This document shows positions 44,955-54,865 of a stretch of 64,000 nt of DNA, in pieces. The DNA lies in assembly GCF_900156395.1 (NCBI RefSeq), contig NZ_FTNL01000007.1, positions 1 to 64,000 on the forward strand. The letters are read 5' to 3'. The translations under genes were made by a program, and so were the position numbers. Numbering within the stretch: position 1 is the stretch's first letter; each line of letters begins with the position of its first letter. The notes beneath the pieces were generated by a model that saw only the letters and a program-made list of their open reading frames with translations, had not been told where the DNA came from and searched no databases. This DNA comes from Fluoribacter gormanii. Lineage in GTDB: Bacteria; Pseudomonadota; Gammaproteobacteria; Legionellales; Legionellaceae.

Positions 44955-44978
44955 TCACCCTATAAAGTTATAGGGTGA
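44955..44978. repeat. 11-bp inverted repeat between convergent genes
   Basis: TCACCCTATAA (44955-44965), AG, TTATAGGGTGA (44968-44978) form a very long perfect stem with a tiny loop, just after the F-box gene. No T tract follows. It can end or protect the convergent F-box and purE transcripts. Confidence 0.55.
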
Positions 44979-45003
44979 GATGAATGGTTTATAATTCGAC
45001 TGG

Positions 45004-45498
45004 TTATCCCTTAATTTCAGCATGCTCCAATACTTTTTCTGCTTGGGTAGCACGATAGTTTTTAATTGCTTCGCGGTACACAGGATACTTATTGCCCAGG
45101 ATCGTTACTGCCAAAATAGCAGCATTGATGGCACCTGCCTTACCTACGGCAAGAGTTCCTACAGGAATTCCCGCTGGCATTTGGACTATGGATAAAAGCG
45201 CATCCAGGCCATTAGTAAAAGTCGAGGAAGGCATAGGCACACCTAAAACAGGGACTATCGTTTTAGCTGCTACAACACCTGGCAAATGAGCCGCACCACC
45301 TGCTGCCGCGATAAAAATTTCAACGCCACGTTGTTCGGCTGATTTGAGATACTCAAATAACGCATCAGGGGTACGATGTGCCGATAAGGCGCGAACTTCG
45401 TGAGGAACGTTAAATTGTTCCAGAGTCCGGCTGGTTTCCTCCATGATGGCCCAATCAGATTTTGAACCCATCAGTATCGATACAAGTATATTTGACAT
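45004..45498 (-). CDS. purE: N5-CAIR mutase
   Basis: 164 residues of the PurE fold, with MGSKSDW, SAHRTPD and GGAAHLPGVVA. It is the last gene of the purine operon. The class is uncertain; class I needs PurK, which is not in the window. Confidence 0.96.
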   Translation of the reverse strand: MSNILVSILMGSKSDWAIMEETSRTLEQFNVPHEVRALSAHRTPDALFEYLKSAEQRGVEIFIAAAGGAAHLPGVVAAKTIVPVLGVPMPSSTFTNGLDALLSIVQMPAGIPVGTLAVGKAGAINAAILAVTILGNKYPVYREAIKNYRATQAEKVLEHAEIKG

Positions 45499-45539
45499 AA
45501 TTCCCTCGTTAATTATTTATCATGTTCAGTATTTGTAGC

Positions 45540-46142
45540 TTAAGTGCAGTTCAGCAAAGCCCGGGTATTATCGGAGGTTGCAATAATCTGTATTGCTTCA
45601 ACCAAAGCGAGTCCTTCGAGTTCTTGCACCCTAACTTTCAAAAGTTCTGGTGTATCGCCTGCCAAAACAGGACATTTCTTTTGCAAAATAATCGGGCCTG
45701 CATCCACTTGTTCGGTAACAAAGTGTACCGTACAACCTGTTTCAACCTCGGCTGCATCTAAAACAGCCTGATGAACATCGAGATTCATCAACCCAGCATG
45801 AGCGGGCAATAAGGACGGATGAATATTGATTATTTTATTTTCCCAATCGGAGACGAATTCAGCTGATAAAATGCGCATATAACCAATTAAAACAACAAGT
45901 TCTATTTGATGTTGTTTGAGGATTTTGGACAGATAATTATCAAACTCCATGCGGCTTAGGCCTTGAGGATTGGCGAACATTGATTGAATTCCAAAGTTCG
46001 CTGCTTTTTCCAAAATGGGTGCATCCTCTTTGTTGCTCAGAACCAGTTCGATTGATGCCGAGAGGCGTTGTTGCTTTATTGCAGCAACAAGTGCATTAAG
46101 ATTGGTGCCTCGAGTAGAACCGAGTACGGCGATGCGAATCAT
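45540..46142 (-). CDS. purN: Phosphoribosylglycinamide formyltransferase
   Basis: 200 residues. Folate-dependent GAR transformylase. It shows VLGSTRGTNLNAL (GAR-binding), the catalytic Asn-His-Asp set in INIHPSLLPAHAG, and QVDAGPII. It overlaps purD by four bases. Confidence 0.96.
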   Translation of the reverse strand: MIRIAVLGSTRGTNLNALVAAIKQQRLSASIELVLSNKEDAPILEKAANFGIQSMFANPQGLSRMEFDNYLSKILKQHQIELVVLIGYMRILSAEFVSDWENKIINIHPSLLPAHAGLMNLDVHQAVLDAAEVETGCTVHFVTEQVDAGPIILQKKCPVLAGDTPELLKVRVQELEGLALVEAIQIIATSDNTRALLNCT

Positions 46143-47455
46143 AATGCGCGTATCCTTTGCATATGGTCAATGCGTTGTTGGATTAATTGTTGGGTACCTA
46201 TATCCTGGCGATGAAATAAAGGACCTTCAATTGATGAAATTTCGTGCTCAGCGTGTTGTTCAGCAGCAAAAATCGTATCAGCAATGCCTACATAAGCTGC
46301 AGTACGTGAACCTTCAGCAACGATTTGATCATCAACTTGATTTACTGAGGAAAGGTATAAATGATCTTGATGTGCAACCCTAGAGAAATCTACTATAAAG
46401 TTTTTCTGTGGTGCATCAGGATAACCCTCAGGGACGGCATATTTACACACGGTGGCCTGTTTTGAAAATTTAACATTCTCTTCAGTAAGATTGCCGTTTA
46501 CCATGGCTTGGCATAGAGCAACAAAGTCAGATTCCAAAATCGATAATACATTTAAGGCCTCAGGATCGCCAAAGCGGGCATTAAATTCGATTACATAAAT
46601 CCCACTTTTAGTCGCGATGAAACTGCCATATAAAATACCAATATAGGGTTCACCACATTCAGTAGATAAAGCCTGAAATACTGCCTTATTGATGGCTAAG
46701 GCTTCATCAACATCGTTTGGGGTTAAAAAAGGTAACCGATGATCGGTATCCGAATAACTTCCCATACCCCCAGTGTTGGGTCCTTTATCGCCGTTATAAG
46801 CACGTTTATGGTCTTGAACCAAAGGCATGGGAACAAGTTTTTTGCCATCAGCGAAACACATGAATGAAAACTCTTGGCCAATCAGTTTTTCTTCAATAAG
46901 GATGGTCTGTTTTTTATCAAGAATTTCCTGACAAAACCCCAAAGCCTCAGTGATTGAATGAAGATGATCGCCAGCAACTTTGACTCCTTTTCCGCCCATT
47001 AAGCCGTTGGCTTTAATGACGTAATTGCCCTCACCGAGTTCATTGAGAAAATCTTCAACGTGATTGAGGGTTGTGAATTTTTTATAACGTGGCAAACCCG
47101 CTATGCGATGTTTTTGCATGAGATCACGAGCGAACTCTTTAGAGGTTTCAATTTGTGCCAATATTTTTTTCGGACCGATGGTTGGGATTCCTGCTTGCCA
47201 AAAGGCATCGGCCATTCCTTTTTCAAGCGGTGCTTCTGGACCGATAATTACTAATTCAATGCCCCAGAGTTTTGCCATAGACACTACTGCAGCACAATCG
47301 GTGATATCGCCTGTGCAATATTGATTCGTTAATTGATGGATACCTGGGTTAATCGCCGTACCATAGCAAAACAATGACGTTTTATGTGGCGAACGATGTA
47401 ATGCTTTGAACAGTGCATGTTCACGTGCGCCAGAGCCGATAACAAGAATATTCAT
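46139..47455 (-). CDS. purD: Phosphoribosylamine-glycine ligase
   Basis: 438 residues, ATP-grasp enzyme making GAR. It starts MNILVIGSGAREHAL and contains GLMGGKGVKV, NTGGMGSYS and EFNARFGDPE. It overlaps purF by four bases and purN by four. Confidence 0.97.
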   Translation of the reverse strand: MNILVIGSGAREHALFKALHRSPHKTSLFCYGTAINPGIHQLTNQYCTGDITDCAAVVSMAKLWGIELVIIGPEAPLEKGMADAFWQAGIPTIGPKKILAQIETSKEFARDLMQKHRIAGLPRYKKFTTLNHVEDFLNELGEGNYVIKANGLMGGKGVKVAGDHLHSITEALGFCQEILDKKQTILIEEKLIGQEFSFMCFADGKKLVPMPLVQDHKRAYNGDKGPNTGGMGSYSDTDHRLPFLTPNDVDEALAINKAVFQALSTECGEPYIGILYGSFIATKSGIYVIEFNARFGDPEALNVLSILESDFVALCQAMVNGNLTEENVKFSKQATVCKYAVPEGYPDAPQKNFIVDFSRVAHQDHLYLSSVNQVDDQIVAEGSRTAAYVGIADTIFAAEQHAEHEISSIEGPLFHRQDIGTQQLIQQRIDHMQRIRAL

Positions 47456-48960
47456 TCGCGGGTATCCTCTATTTTTTGGGGAGTAGTAAGTCTGCTTGTT
47501 TCACGTTGTTGCTCGAGCTGCTTCATTTTTTCTGTAGTGAGTTTTTTACAAAAATAATCGCCATCCATACACGCCATACACGGTTTTTTGATTTGATGCT
47601 CCCCTCGACGTGTTACTGCTTCAATCAAATCTTCGTGCGACTGATAAAGTAGCACATCAACACCAAGATAATTGGCAATTTCATCTTCAGTTTTATTGGC
47701 AGCGATCAACTCTTTGCGTGATGGAATATCAATCCCACTAAAACAGGGATTTTTAAGTGGTGGAGATGTGGAAGCAAAATAGATTTTCTTTGCACCCGAT
47801 TCTCTTACCATTTTGACAATTTCACGAGAGGTTGTTCCTCGGACAATGCTGTCGTCGATAATCATCACGACTTTATTTTTAATTTCAGTTTGCTGTGGGG
47901 TTAGTTTGTAACGGATATTTCGACTTCGTGCCTTTTGATTGGGCATGATAAAGGTACGACCTATAAAAGGATTTTTATATAAGCCTTCGGAATATCGTAC
48001 CCCTAATTCATGGGCAAATGATAAGGCTGCAGTATTTGCAGTAAAAGGAGCTGGAATGACAATATCCGGTATGAGTTCAGGGTGCTTTTGCTTCCATTGC
48101 TGCGCTAGATTTTGTCCCATACGTAAACGAGCGCGGTATACGCTGACGTTATTGAGGGTTGCATCCGGACGAGCAAAATAAACATATTCAAACACACAAG
48201 GCCTGAATTCTTCTGTTTTTAGAACACGGCGGTGCAGCGTCCCCTTCAGATCCACAAAAGCGACTTCACCAGGCAAAATATCCCCTCTAGGTTCAAAGCC
48301 TAAGGCATAAAAAGGAGTGGTTTCTGATGCAAAAATTGTATCAACCGTTCCATCAGGATTTTCACGCGTTCCCCAAACCAATGGGCGAATACCGTGAGGA
48401 TCACGGAAGGCAACAAGCCCCTTGCCAATAATCACGGATACAATGGAATAAGCTCCTTCAATTCGTTCAAAAATATGCGAGACGGCTTGGGTGAGTAGCT
48501 CGAAAAAGCTCTCCGTATTTTCCTCATTACTGGACGCATTACTGGCTAGGTTATCTGCAAGCATGAGTAATAGTGCTTCAGAATCAAGAGAAGTATTAAG
48601 ATGGCGATGTTGTTTTAAACGAATCTCATCAGCCAGTTCTTGGTAATTGGACAGATTGCCATTATGGGCAAGCGCTATACCACGCGGACTCCCTATCCAT
48701 AATGGCTGGACATCGGTTGCGGTATAGCCGCCAGCAGTAGGATAGCGTACGTGACCAATACCTATGTTTCCTTGTAATGAGGAAACGTTATCAGATGTAA
48801 AAATTTCCCGTACCAAACCTAATCCATGTTTGGTATAGAAGCGCTGATCACAAGTGAGTATGCCCGCAGCATCTTGCCCTCGATGTTGTAGATGGATGAG
48901 ACTTTCATACAATTCGAAAGCTACTGGTTCATGACTGTAAATACCTACTATCCCACACAT
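47452..48960 (-). CDS. purF: Amidophosphoribosyltransferase
   Basis: 502 residues. First step of IMP synthesis. I use ATG 48960 because PurF needs the N-terminal catalytic Cys right after Met (MCGIVGIYS); the GTG at 48969 would bury it. The PRPP site VMIIDDSIVRGTTSRE is clear. Cys-rich segment KPCMACMDGDYF in the C-terminal part. Confidence 0.96.
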   Translation of the reverse strand: MCGIVGIYSHEPVAFELYESLIHLQHRGQDAAGILTCDQRFYTKHGLGLVREIFTSDNVSSLQGNIGIGHVRYPTAGGYTATDVQPLWIGSPRGIALAHNGNLSNYQELADEIRLKQHRHLNTSLDSEALLLMLADNLASNASSNEENTESFFELLTQAVSHIFERIEGAYSIVSVIIGKGLVAFRDPHGIRPLVWGTRENPDGTVDTIFASETTPFYALGFEPRGDILPGEVAFVDLKGTLHRRVLKTEEFRPCVFEYVYFARPDATLNNVSVYRARLRMGQNLAQQWKQKHPELIPDIVIPAPFTANTAALSFAHELGVRYSEGLYKNPFIGRTFIMPNQKARSRNIRYKLTPQQTEIKNKVVMIIDDSIVRGTTSREIVKMVRESGAKKIYFASTSPPLKNPCFSGIDIPSRKELIAANKTEDEIANYLGVDVLLYQSHEDLIEAVTRRGEHQIKKPCMACMDGDYFCKKLTTEKMKQLEQQRETSRLTTPQKIEDTRE

Positions 48961-48968
48961 TCTTTGCA

Positions 48969-49964
48969 CTACCTTAAATAATTTGCAACATGGCGCATGA
49001 TCCGTTGCTCCACAGGTTCTTTATGTTCTACAAAACTGAATTTTTTACCTGTGATACGTTCATACAACTGAATATAACGTGAGGAAAGTTCTTCAATTAA
49101 TTCTTGTGGTGCTTGAGGAAGTTGCTCATCGTGATAAGGGTCTGAATTTTTTGCAAACCATAGTCTCAAGAACTCTTTATCAATATTTTCTGGTTCTAAG
49201 CCCTCGGCAATGCGTGCTTGATAGCTGTCAGCCAGCCAATAGCGACTGGAATCAGGAGTATGAATTTCATCTACTACTATAATTTTTCCATCGGCATCGC
49301 GGCCAAATTCGTATTTAGTATCTACTAAAATCAAACCATTTTCTTTAGCGATTTCAGTACCACGTTGATAAAGTTTTAGGGCTAGTGCACTTGCTTCTAA
49401 CCAATCTTCTTCAGACATCCATCCATCTGCAATAATTTCCGCAGGCGAGATAGGTCGATCATGAATTTTTTCTTTAGTCGTTGGGGTTAAAACAGGTTGC
49501 TCCAGTTTTTGATTTTTTCTTAATCCTTCAGGAAAAGTAATTCCACAATATTCACGTACCCCATTTTGATACTGAGTCCATAAAGAAGTGCTCGTGGTAC
49601 CACTAATGTACCCTCGGACTACAAACTCAATCGGGAAAACGGTGCATTTTTTGGCAATAACGACATTCGGATCGGGAACTGCAATGATGTGATTCGGGAC
49701 AAGATTTTTGGTTTGTTCAAACCACCATGCACTGGTTAAATTAAGTACGGCACCTTTATAAGGAATCAATGCAAGATGTCGATCAAAGGCGGTGAGTCTA
49801 TCTGTTGTAACCAGCATGATGGTATCACCCAAATCATACGAGTCTCTTACTTTTCCTTGATATTTTTTGCCCACAGGCAAATTGGTTTGGTCCAGGCAAA
49901 AAGCTAAGGCTTCTCGAATTTCATTGTCATAATGAGTGGTCGTAGCGGTAGCATTCATGAGCAT
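48969..49964 (-). CDS. purC: SAICAR synthase
   Basis: 331 residues, longer than the 237-residue E. coli type and resembling the extended eukaryote-like form. It has GKVRDSYDLGD, VVRGYISGT, VDTKYEFGRD and VVDEIHTPDSSRYW. The start overlaps purQ by 38 bases; a second ATG at 49958 is possible. It is stop-to-start coupled to purF. Confidence 0.95.
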   Translation of the reverse strand: MLMNATATTTHYDNEIREALAFCLDQTNLPVGKKYQGKVRDSYDLGDTIMLVTTDRLTAFDRHLALIPYKGAVLNLTSAWWFEQTKNLVPNHIIAVPDPNVVIAKKCTVFPIEFVVRGYISGTTSTSLWTQYQNGVREYCGITFPEGLRKNQKLEQPVLTPTTKEKIHDRPISPAEIIADGWMSEEDWLEASALALKLYQRGTEIAKENGLILVDTKYEFGRDADGKIIVVDEIHTPDSSRYWLADSYQARIAEGLEPENIDKEFLRLWFAKNSDPYHDEQLPQAPQELIEELSSRYIQLYERITGKKFSFVEHKEPVEQRIMRHVANYLR

Positions 49965-51252
49965 AAGGGTTCCCGATAATGTGAGTTAATAAAATATGGT
50001 CTATTAACGCAGAGACATTGGTTTCATCGCTGGTAAATTGCCATAGAACACCATGATTTATTGTATTGATTTTAGGTACTGCATAGTGGGTATTAAGAGT
50101 TTGTAATGTTTGCTGCCCTTTTAAGTCTTCTTTTGCGCGAACAAGATAAGCCAAAGTATTTGGCGCGCCCAGTTCGTTTAAAGAAACTTCTCGTTCTTTG
50201 CGATCAGAATATAAAAGGCCGGTTTTTTTGAGCTGCGCGAAACTCTCTGCCGAGTCACAGTCAACCTCCCAGTGTTCAAAACGATTTACGGTTACTGGAA
50301 AACCTAAGCGTCTTAGCGTTTTTTGTACGGTCAAGGCTTGATTATCGGTGATAATCAGTTTGACAAGGCAGATCTGACTGCTTGGAGTTTTGCTGAAGTT
50401 TTTGAAGTTGACCGCCATTCCGTCCACGACGTCTCGCGACTTGTTCGCGGGATCTAATGTTAGTGAGCATTTTGGACTCATCGGTTCGGTTTTACTTTCA
50501 TCCAGGCTGCGATAATGTTCTTCTATATAATCACGCATTGAAGCAAAAATAGGATCACCATTTTTCGTGCGCTCAGGATGTGGCATCATGGCCATGACAT
50601 TGCCAGCATGGTTGGTAATTGCCGCAATATTGCCTGCAGAGCCATTTGGATTAATCGGGAAATTATCACTGATATGGCCTTGGGCATCACAATATTGAAA
50701 CAAATTTAAACCGTGTTGTTCTATCTCTTTCAACAAGGAGTCTGGCATAAGAAAACGTCCTTGGGCGTGAGCTATAGGCAGATGAATAAAATCTTGAGTC
50801 GTTAGATGGCGAGTAAACGCATTATGTTGATGGTTTTCCGCCAAGCGCATATGCACCCAGGCATTATAAAAGCCTGTGCCAACAATTTTTCCATGGGCAA
50901 TACGCTTATTTTCTGTGAGTGCCATGCTGATTTCATGATGATTTAAGCCTGGTACTAGACCTGATTCAACAAGTATTTGTGCGCCATTGCAGATTCCTAA
51001 TACGGGCTTTCCTTGTTCGCTTTGGGCTTTGATTTCTTGAATCACGGGATCAAGTGCGGCGATGATTCCTGCACGAGAGCGATCTTCATAGGAAAAACCG
51101 CCGATTAGGATATACCCGTCCAGATTACGTAGTTTTTCTAAAGATTCATTCCACAAAAACTCAACAGGTTCCATTCCGACCCGTTTTACGGCAAGCGCGG
51201 TTTCGCGTTCACAATTGGAGCCTGGAAATTGAATTAAGCCAATACGTATCAT
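49927..51252 (-). CDS. purQ: FGAM synthase glutaminase with PurS-like C-terminus
   Basis: 441 residues. Residues 1-255 are PurQ: FPGSNCERE, nucleophile Cys88 in GICNGAQ, and His225/Glu227 in MPHPE. After a linker (about 258-292), residues 293-441 look like two PurS-type ferredoxin-fold repeats, the second ending LLTHIIGNPYAHECYRY, which resembles the PurS C-terminus (NPVIEDYEI). PurQ alone is about 220-230 residues. PurL here is the small form that needs a PurS partner, and no separate purS is in the operon, so the fusion may provide it (inference). Confidence 0.9.
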   Translation of the reverse strand: MIRIGLIQFPGSNCERETALAVKRVGMEPVEFLWNESLEKLRNLDGYILIGGFSYEDRSRAGIIAALDPVIQEIKAQSEQGKPVLGICNGAQILVESGLVPGLNHHEISMALTENKRIAHGKIVGTGFYNAWVHMRLAENHQHNAFTRHLTTQDFIHLPIAHAQGRFLMPDSLLKEIEQHGLNLFQYCDAQGHISDNFPINPNGSAGNIAAITNHAGNVMAMMPHPERTKNGDPIFASMRDYIEEHYRSLDESKTEPMSPKCSLTLDPANKSRDVVDGMAVNFKNFSKTPSSQICLVKLIITDNQALTVQKTLRRLGFPVTVNRFEHWEVDCDSAESFAQLKKTGLLYSDRKEREVSLNELGAPNTLAYLVRAKEDLKGQQTLQTLNTHYAVPKINTINHGVLWQFTSDETNVSALIDHILLTHIIGNPYAHECYRYDHSL

Positions 51253-52292
51253 AACAGCCTCACCTTTTGATCTCCTTTTACTACGCGTCCGATTTCATAA
51301 AGAGGGAAGGAAGGAAAATCGCGGAGTACTTCGCGAACAGCCGATAATGTATCTGGTGCTATAAAAAGAACTAAACCTGCACCCATATTAAAAGTACGAT
51401 ACATGTGTTCATCATCCAGATTTCCTAACTTACGCAATAGATTAAATATAGCTAGTTCAGGAATCTGTTTTTTATAAATTTCAACACCACATTGTTTGGG
51501 TAAAATACGGGGGATATTTTCCAGTAACCCACCACCTGTGATGTGTGCCATTCCTTTAACAGGGATGTTTTTTTCCAAAATACTTAAAATGGGTCTGGTA
51601 TAATTCAGATGCGGTGTTAAGAGTTCTTCACCAATGCTCTGAGAAAAATCTTCAAATTGAGATTCTACTTTGTAACCAGCAACATCAAAAAGCAACTTTC
51701 TTGCCAATGAATACCCATTAGTATGTAAACCACTTGAAGGAAAAGTGACTACGAGATCTCCTTCACAAATGGTTTTGCCTTCAATCGCTTTATCTTTTTC
51801 GACAACGCCAGTAATGATACCAACCAAATCTAGCTCGCCTGGCAAGTAGGTACCGGGCATTTCAGCCGTTTCGCCGCCAACTAAAGAAATATGGTTTTCT
51901 TTGCAGGCTTTGACCATGCCATTAATGATCTGCTCGATAATTTCGGGTTTTAATTTGTCGTTTGCAATGTAATCAAGGAGAGTTAGTGGTTTTGCTCCCA
52001 AAACAATAATGTCATTCGTGGTGGCGCTGACTAAATCAATCCCGATGGTATCGAATTTTTGCATCATTTTGGCGACCATCATTTTGGTGCCTACACCATC
52101 AATACTTTGCACGAGAACGGGATGCTCATAATCTTGCAGCAGGTTTTTGAGATCATACATAGCACCGAAGCTGCCGATCCCGGTAAGAACTTGCGGTGAA
52201 AAGGTGCTTTCTACCGCTTTTTTAATACTACGAACTGCTTCATTTCCTGCTTCTATATCTACACCTGCAGCTTTGTAATCAATAATTGACAT
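51249..52292 (-). CDS. purM: AIR synthase
   Basis: 347 residues. Converts FGAM to AIR. It shows VQSIDGVGTKMM, LVGGETAEMPG and HITGGGLLENIPR. Overlaps purL by one base and purQ by four. Confidence 0.97.
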   Translation of the reverse strand: MSIIDYKAAGVDIEAGNEAVRSIKKAVESTFSPQVLTGIGSFGAMYDLKNLLQDYEHPVLVQSIDGVGTKMMVAKMMQKFDTIGIDLVSATTNDIIVLGAKPLTLLDYIANDKLKPEIIEQIINGMVKACKENHISLVGGETAEMPGTYLPGELDLVGIITGVVEKDKAIEGKTICEGDLVVTFPSSGLHTNGYSLARKLLFDVAGYKVESQFEDFSQSIGEELLTPHLNYTRPILSILEKNIPVKGMAHITGGGLLENIPRILPKQCGVEIYKKQIPELAIFNLLRKLGNLDDEHMYRTFNMGAGLVLFIAPDTLSAVREVLRDFPSFPLYEIGRVVKGDQKVRLL

Positions 52293-54631
52293 TATATGAG
52301 CCTCTCAACTAAACCATTTTCCCAGGCAGTTTTGGCTGCACTGATTGATAGATTGATAACCGAATTGATTAACAGGGTTGGGGTTGCTGTTGTTTCACCT
52401 ATGGGTTGAAAAGATACAGAATAATTATGGAATATTTGTTCCAGTGCGCTTAATTGTTCCAGCGAGACCTCGAGGATAAAACCACCGCTTTCTGAGAACA
52501 GTTTTTTATCCGTGGTTAAATCACCAGGAATAAAAACATTCACCCCAATTTCATTTTTAAAGCTCATTTCTGCAAGAGCAACTGCAATACCGCCTTCAGA
52601 GATATCGTGTGCTGATAACACCAGCCCAGCTTGCATGGCGGCATGTATGGCGCTGACTTCATCAGCAAATGAAGCAAGATTGGGTTTAGGTAGTTGGCTG
52701 CCTAGTTGGTTGTGCAATTGGTAATACACACTGCCACCACATTCATCTTTGCGTTCGCCAATCATTAAAAGAACCGAATTAGGCTGCTTGAAGTCATAGG
52801 TAAGTGTTTTGGAATAATCGTTGATTGCACCAATGCAACTGATAATCGGACTCGGTGGAATGGCACCTTGAGCTGACTCATTATAAAGCGACACATTCCC
52901 CGATATAATGGGTAGGGTCACATTGCGATCGGCAAACATTTTTACTGCAGAGCATGCATCGACTATGCCGCGTACTGCATCAACAAACTCGCCCATTTGT
53001 TCGGGATTTTCAGGATTACCAAAACACAGGCAATCAGTTAGAGCAAGAGGCCAGGCGCCTACGGCAACGATGTTGCGTACTGATTCGACAACAGCATTAA
53101 CTGCACCCCAATATGCATCAATTTTGTTATAACGCGGATTATGATCGACGGATAAGGCGACACCAGTACACTGAATTTCTTGCGGATATTTATCTTCATT
53201 AAATGGAGCAATTACCCCGGCATCCGCCCATCCTGGTTCAACGACCGAGCGACCTTGAACTTGTTTGTCATAACTTTCATAGATTGGAGCGCGGGAAGCT
53301 ATGTTTTCATGAGCAAGTAAATCCAATAATTGTTTATTGAAATTGCCCACTGTAATATGCCCTGGTTCGCTATGAGTGTTTGGTTTCGCGCTATAAGGAC
53401 GATCATAAAGAATCCCTTTAGTAATGTCCTCTGCTCGCGCAGAGACTATTTCTTTTCCTTGGGCTTTAACAACATATAAGCCATCGTTTCTTATTGTTCC
53501 CACCACAGTGGCTTGTGCACCATCGCAGAGTTCTGGAAGGGCAAATCGTTCGTTATAATGTTTTAAGAAGGTATCAACCAGTTCTTGAGGAACAACCCAC
53601 ATAAAGCGTTCCTGTGTTTCAGAACAAAGGACCACTGCGGGTAATAAATTATTCATGCTGGTTGGCACCAGGTCAAGATTGATTTCTGCCCCATAGCCAC
53701 TGGCTTCCGCCAATTCAACGCTGGCGCAAGCAATTCCTCCTGCCCCCAGATCTTTGAAGCCAACGCGATCAATGAGATTGTGTTCGCGCAGGAATTCAAA
53801 CATGGCGTAATTGGCTTTAAGAATATGTCGTTGTAAGAACGCGTTAGGCTCCTGGACCGCTCCCTTATTTTGCTCTTGTTGTTCTTCGCTCAGTGTTGCG
53901 GAAGCAAACGCCGCACCGCCAAAGCCGCTATTATCTGTGGGCTTACCAACCAATATAAACTGATAACCCTCTGCATTGGATGGAGCATAAGAATGGATGA
54001 TCTGATCTTCTCTGACTACACCTAAAGTAACGACAGTGACCAGACAATTTTCATTGTAGGCTTCATCGTAATAAGTATCACCACCTAAATTAGGGATGCC
54101 AAGGGGATTCGCATAACCCGCAATTCCTTGAACTACTCCTTGATTTATCCATTTCGTTTTTGGGCGCTCAATATCGCCAAAACGTAAACTATCCGCTACT
54201 GCAATTACTTCCGCTCCCATACAGCAAACATCGCGTACATTTCCACCCACACCAGTTGCTGCACCTTCGAAAGGTACCAGCTGAGAGGGATGATTATGCG
54301 ATTCATGGCTCACCACAATGCCGTAACGTCTGTTTTGTTTATCCGTCGCTACTGCAACAATTCCAGCATCCTCTTTGGGACCTAGAATGACGTGGGGGGC
54401 TTTGGTATTGAACTGGTTAAGATGTTTGCGGCTACTTTTATAAGAACAATGTTCGGATCCCTGAATAGACCATAAAATGCATTCTGCATAAGTAGGTGGT
54501 CGTTTTAAAAGGGAATTCTGTATGGTGAGGGCTTCATCAGGAGTTAGGCGCACGCTAAAACGTTGGAGTAAATTGGCTATTTCCTCCAAGGACAGCTGCG
54601 AAAAATCAAAATAATCCGGGATTTCTTGCAT
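52292..54631 (-). CDS. purL: FGAM synthase, small PurL form
   Basis: 779 residues, the small form similar in size to Gram-positive and archaeal PurL, not the 1,295-residue enterobacterial enzyme. It has HSEHCSYKSS-type ATP contacts (GSEHCSYKSSRKHL), HESHNHPSQLVPFEGAATGVGG and the second half GNVSLYNES, LSAHDISEGG. It needs glutaminase and PurS partners. It is the first gene of the purine operon. No good Shine-Dalgarno is visible. Confidence 0.96.
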   Translation of the reverse strand: MQEIPDYFDFSQLSLEEIANLLQRFSVRLTPDEALTIQNSLLKRPPTYAECILWSIQGSEHCSYKSSRKHLNQFNTKAPHVILGPKEDAGIVAVATDKQNRRYGIVVSHESHNHPSQLVPFEGAATGVGGNVRDVCCMGAEVIAVADSLRFGDIERPKTKWINQGVVQGIAGYANPLGIPNLGGDTYYDEAYNENCLVTVVTLGVVREDQIIHSYAPSNAEGYQFILVGKPTDNSGFGGAAFASATLSEEQQEQNKGAVQEPNAFLQRHILKANYAMFEFLREHNLIDRVGFKDLGAGGIACASVELAEASGYGAEINLDLVPTSMNNLLPAVVLCSETQERFMWVVPQELVDTFLKHYNERFALPELCDGAQATVVGTIRNDGLYVVKAQGKEIVSARAEDITKGILYDRPYSAKPNTHSEPGHITVGNFNKQLLDLLAHENIASRAPIYESYDKQVQGRSVVEPGWADAGVIAPFNEDKYPQEIQCTGVALSVDHNPRYNKIDAYWGAVNAVVESVRNIVAVGAWPLALTDCLCFGNPENPEQMGEFVDAVRGIVDACSAVKMFADRNVTLPIISGNVSLYNESAQGAIPPSPIISCIGAINDYSKTLTYDFKQPNSVLLMIGERKDECGGSVYYQLHNQLGSQLPKPNLASFADEVSAIHAAMQAGLVLSAHDISEGGIAVALAEMSFKNEIGVNVFIPGDLTTDKKLFSESGGFILEVSLEQLSALEQIFHNYSVSFQPIGETTATPTLLINSVINLSISAAKTAWENGLVERLI

Positions 54632-54666
54632 TTTAGGGGATCTGACCTATAGCTAAAACGTCACTA

Positions 54667-54695
54667 ATTTTAAGCGTATTTTGAGTGTAAAGCAA
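54667..54695 (-). promoter_or_regulatory. Candidate promoter of the purine operon
   Basis: Minus-strand TTGCTT (54690-54695), 17-base spacer, TAAAAT (54667-54672). The spacing is ideal and the -10 is 5/6. The leader to purL would be about 30 bases. No purine operator was recognised. Confidence 0.4.
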
Positions 54696-54762
54696 TACAT
54701 TTTTTTCATTTACTTGACAATTTGATCAAAAATTCACAAATTTTGAGCGCGAGAAAAGGTAG

Positions 54763-54840
54763 CCTGGATGAAGGGCCTCAGCCGTAATCCCAGGTCTGAG
54801 CAGCGGAATCCTTGGCTTACGGCTGTGCCTTCACCAAGGC
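54763..54840. repeat. Dispersed CCTGG/CCAAGG palindrome
   Basis: GCCTGGATGAAG ... GCCTTCACCAAGGC ends with inner AGCCGTAA / TTACGGCT (54780-54787 and 54817-54824). It lies between the purL promoter and the end of the acs gene, and belongs to the same family as the element at 41887. Confidence 0.55.
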
Positions 54841-54865
54841 TGCGTTTAATGAAGAAATGAATTCA

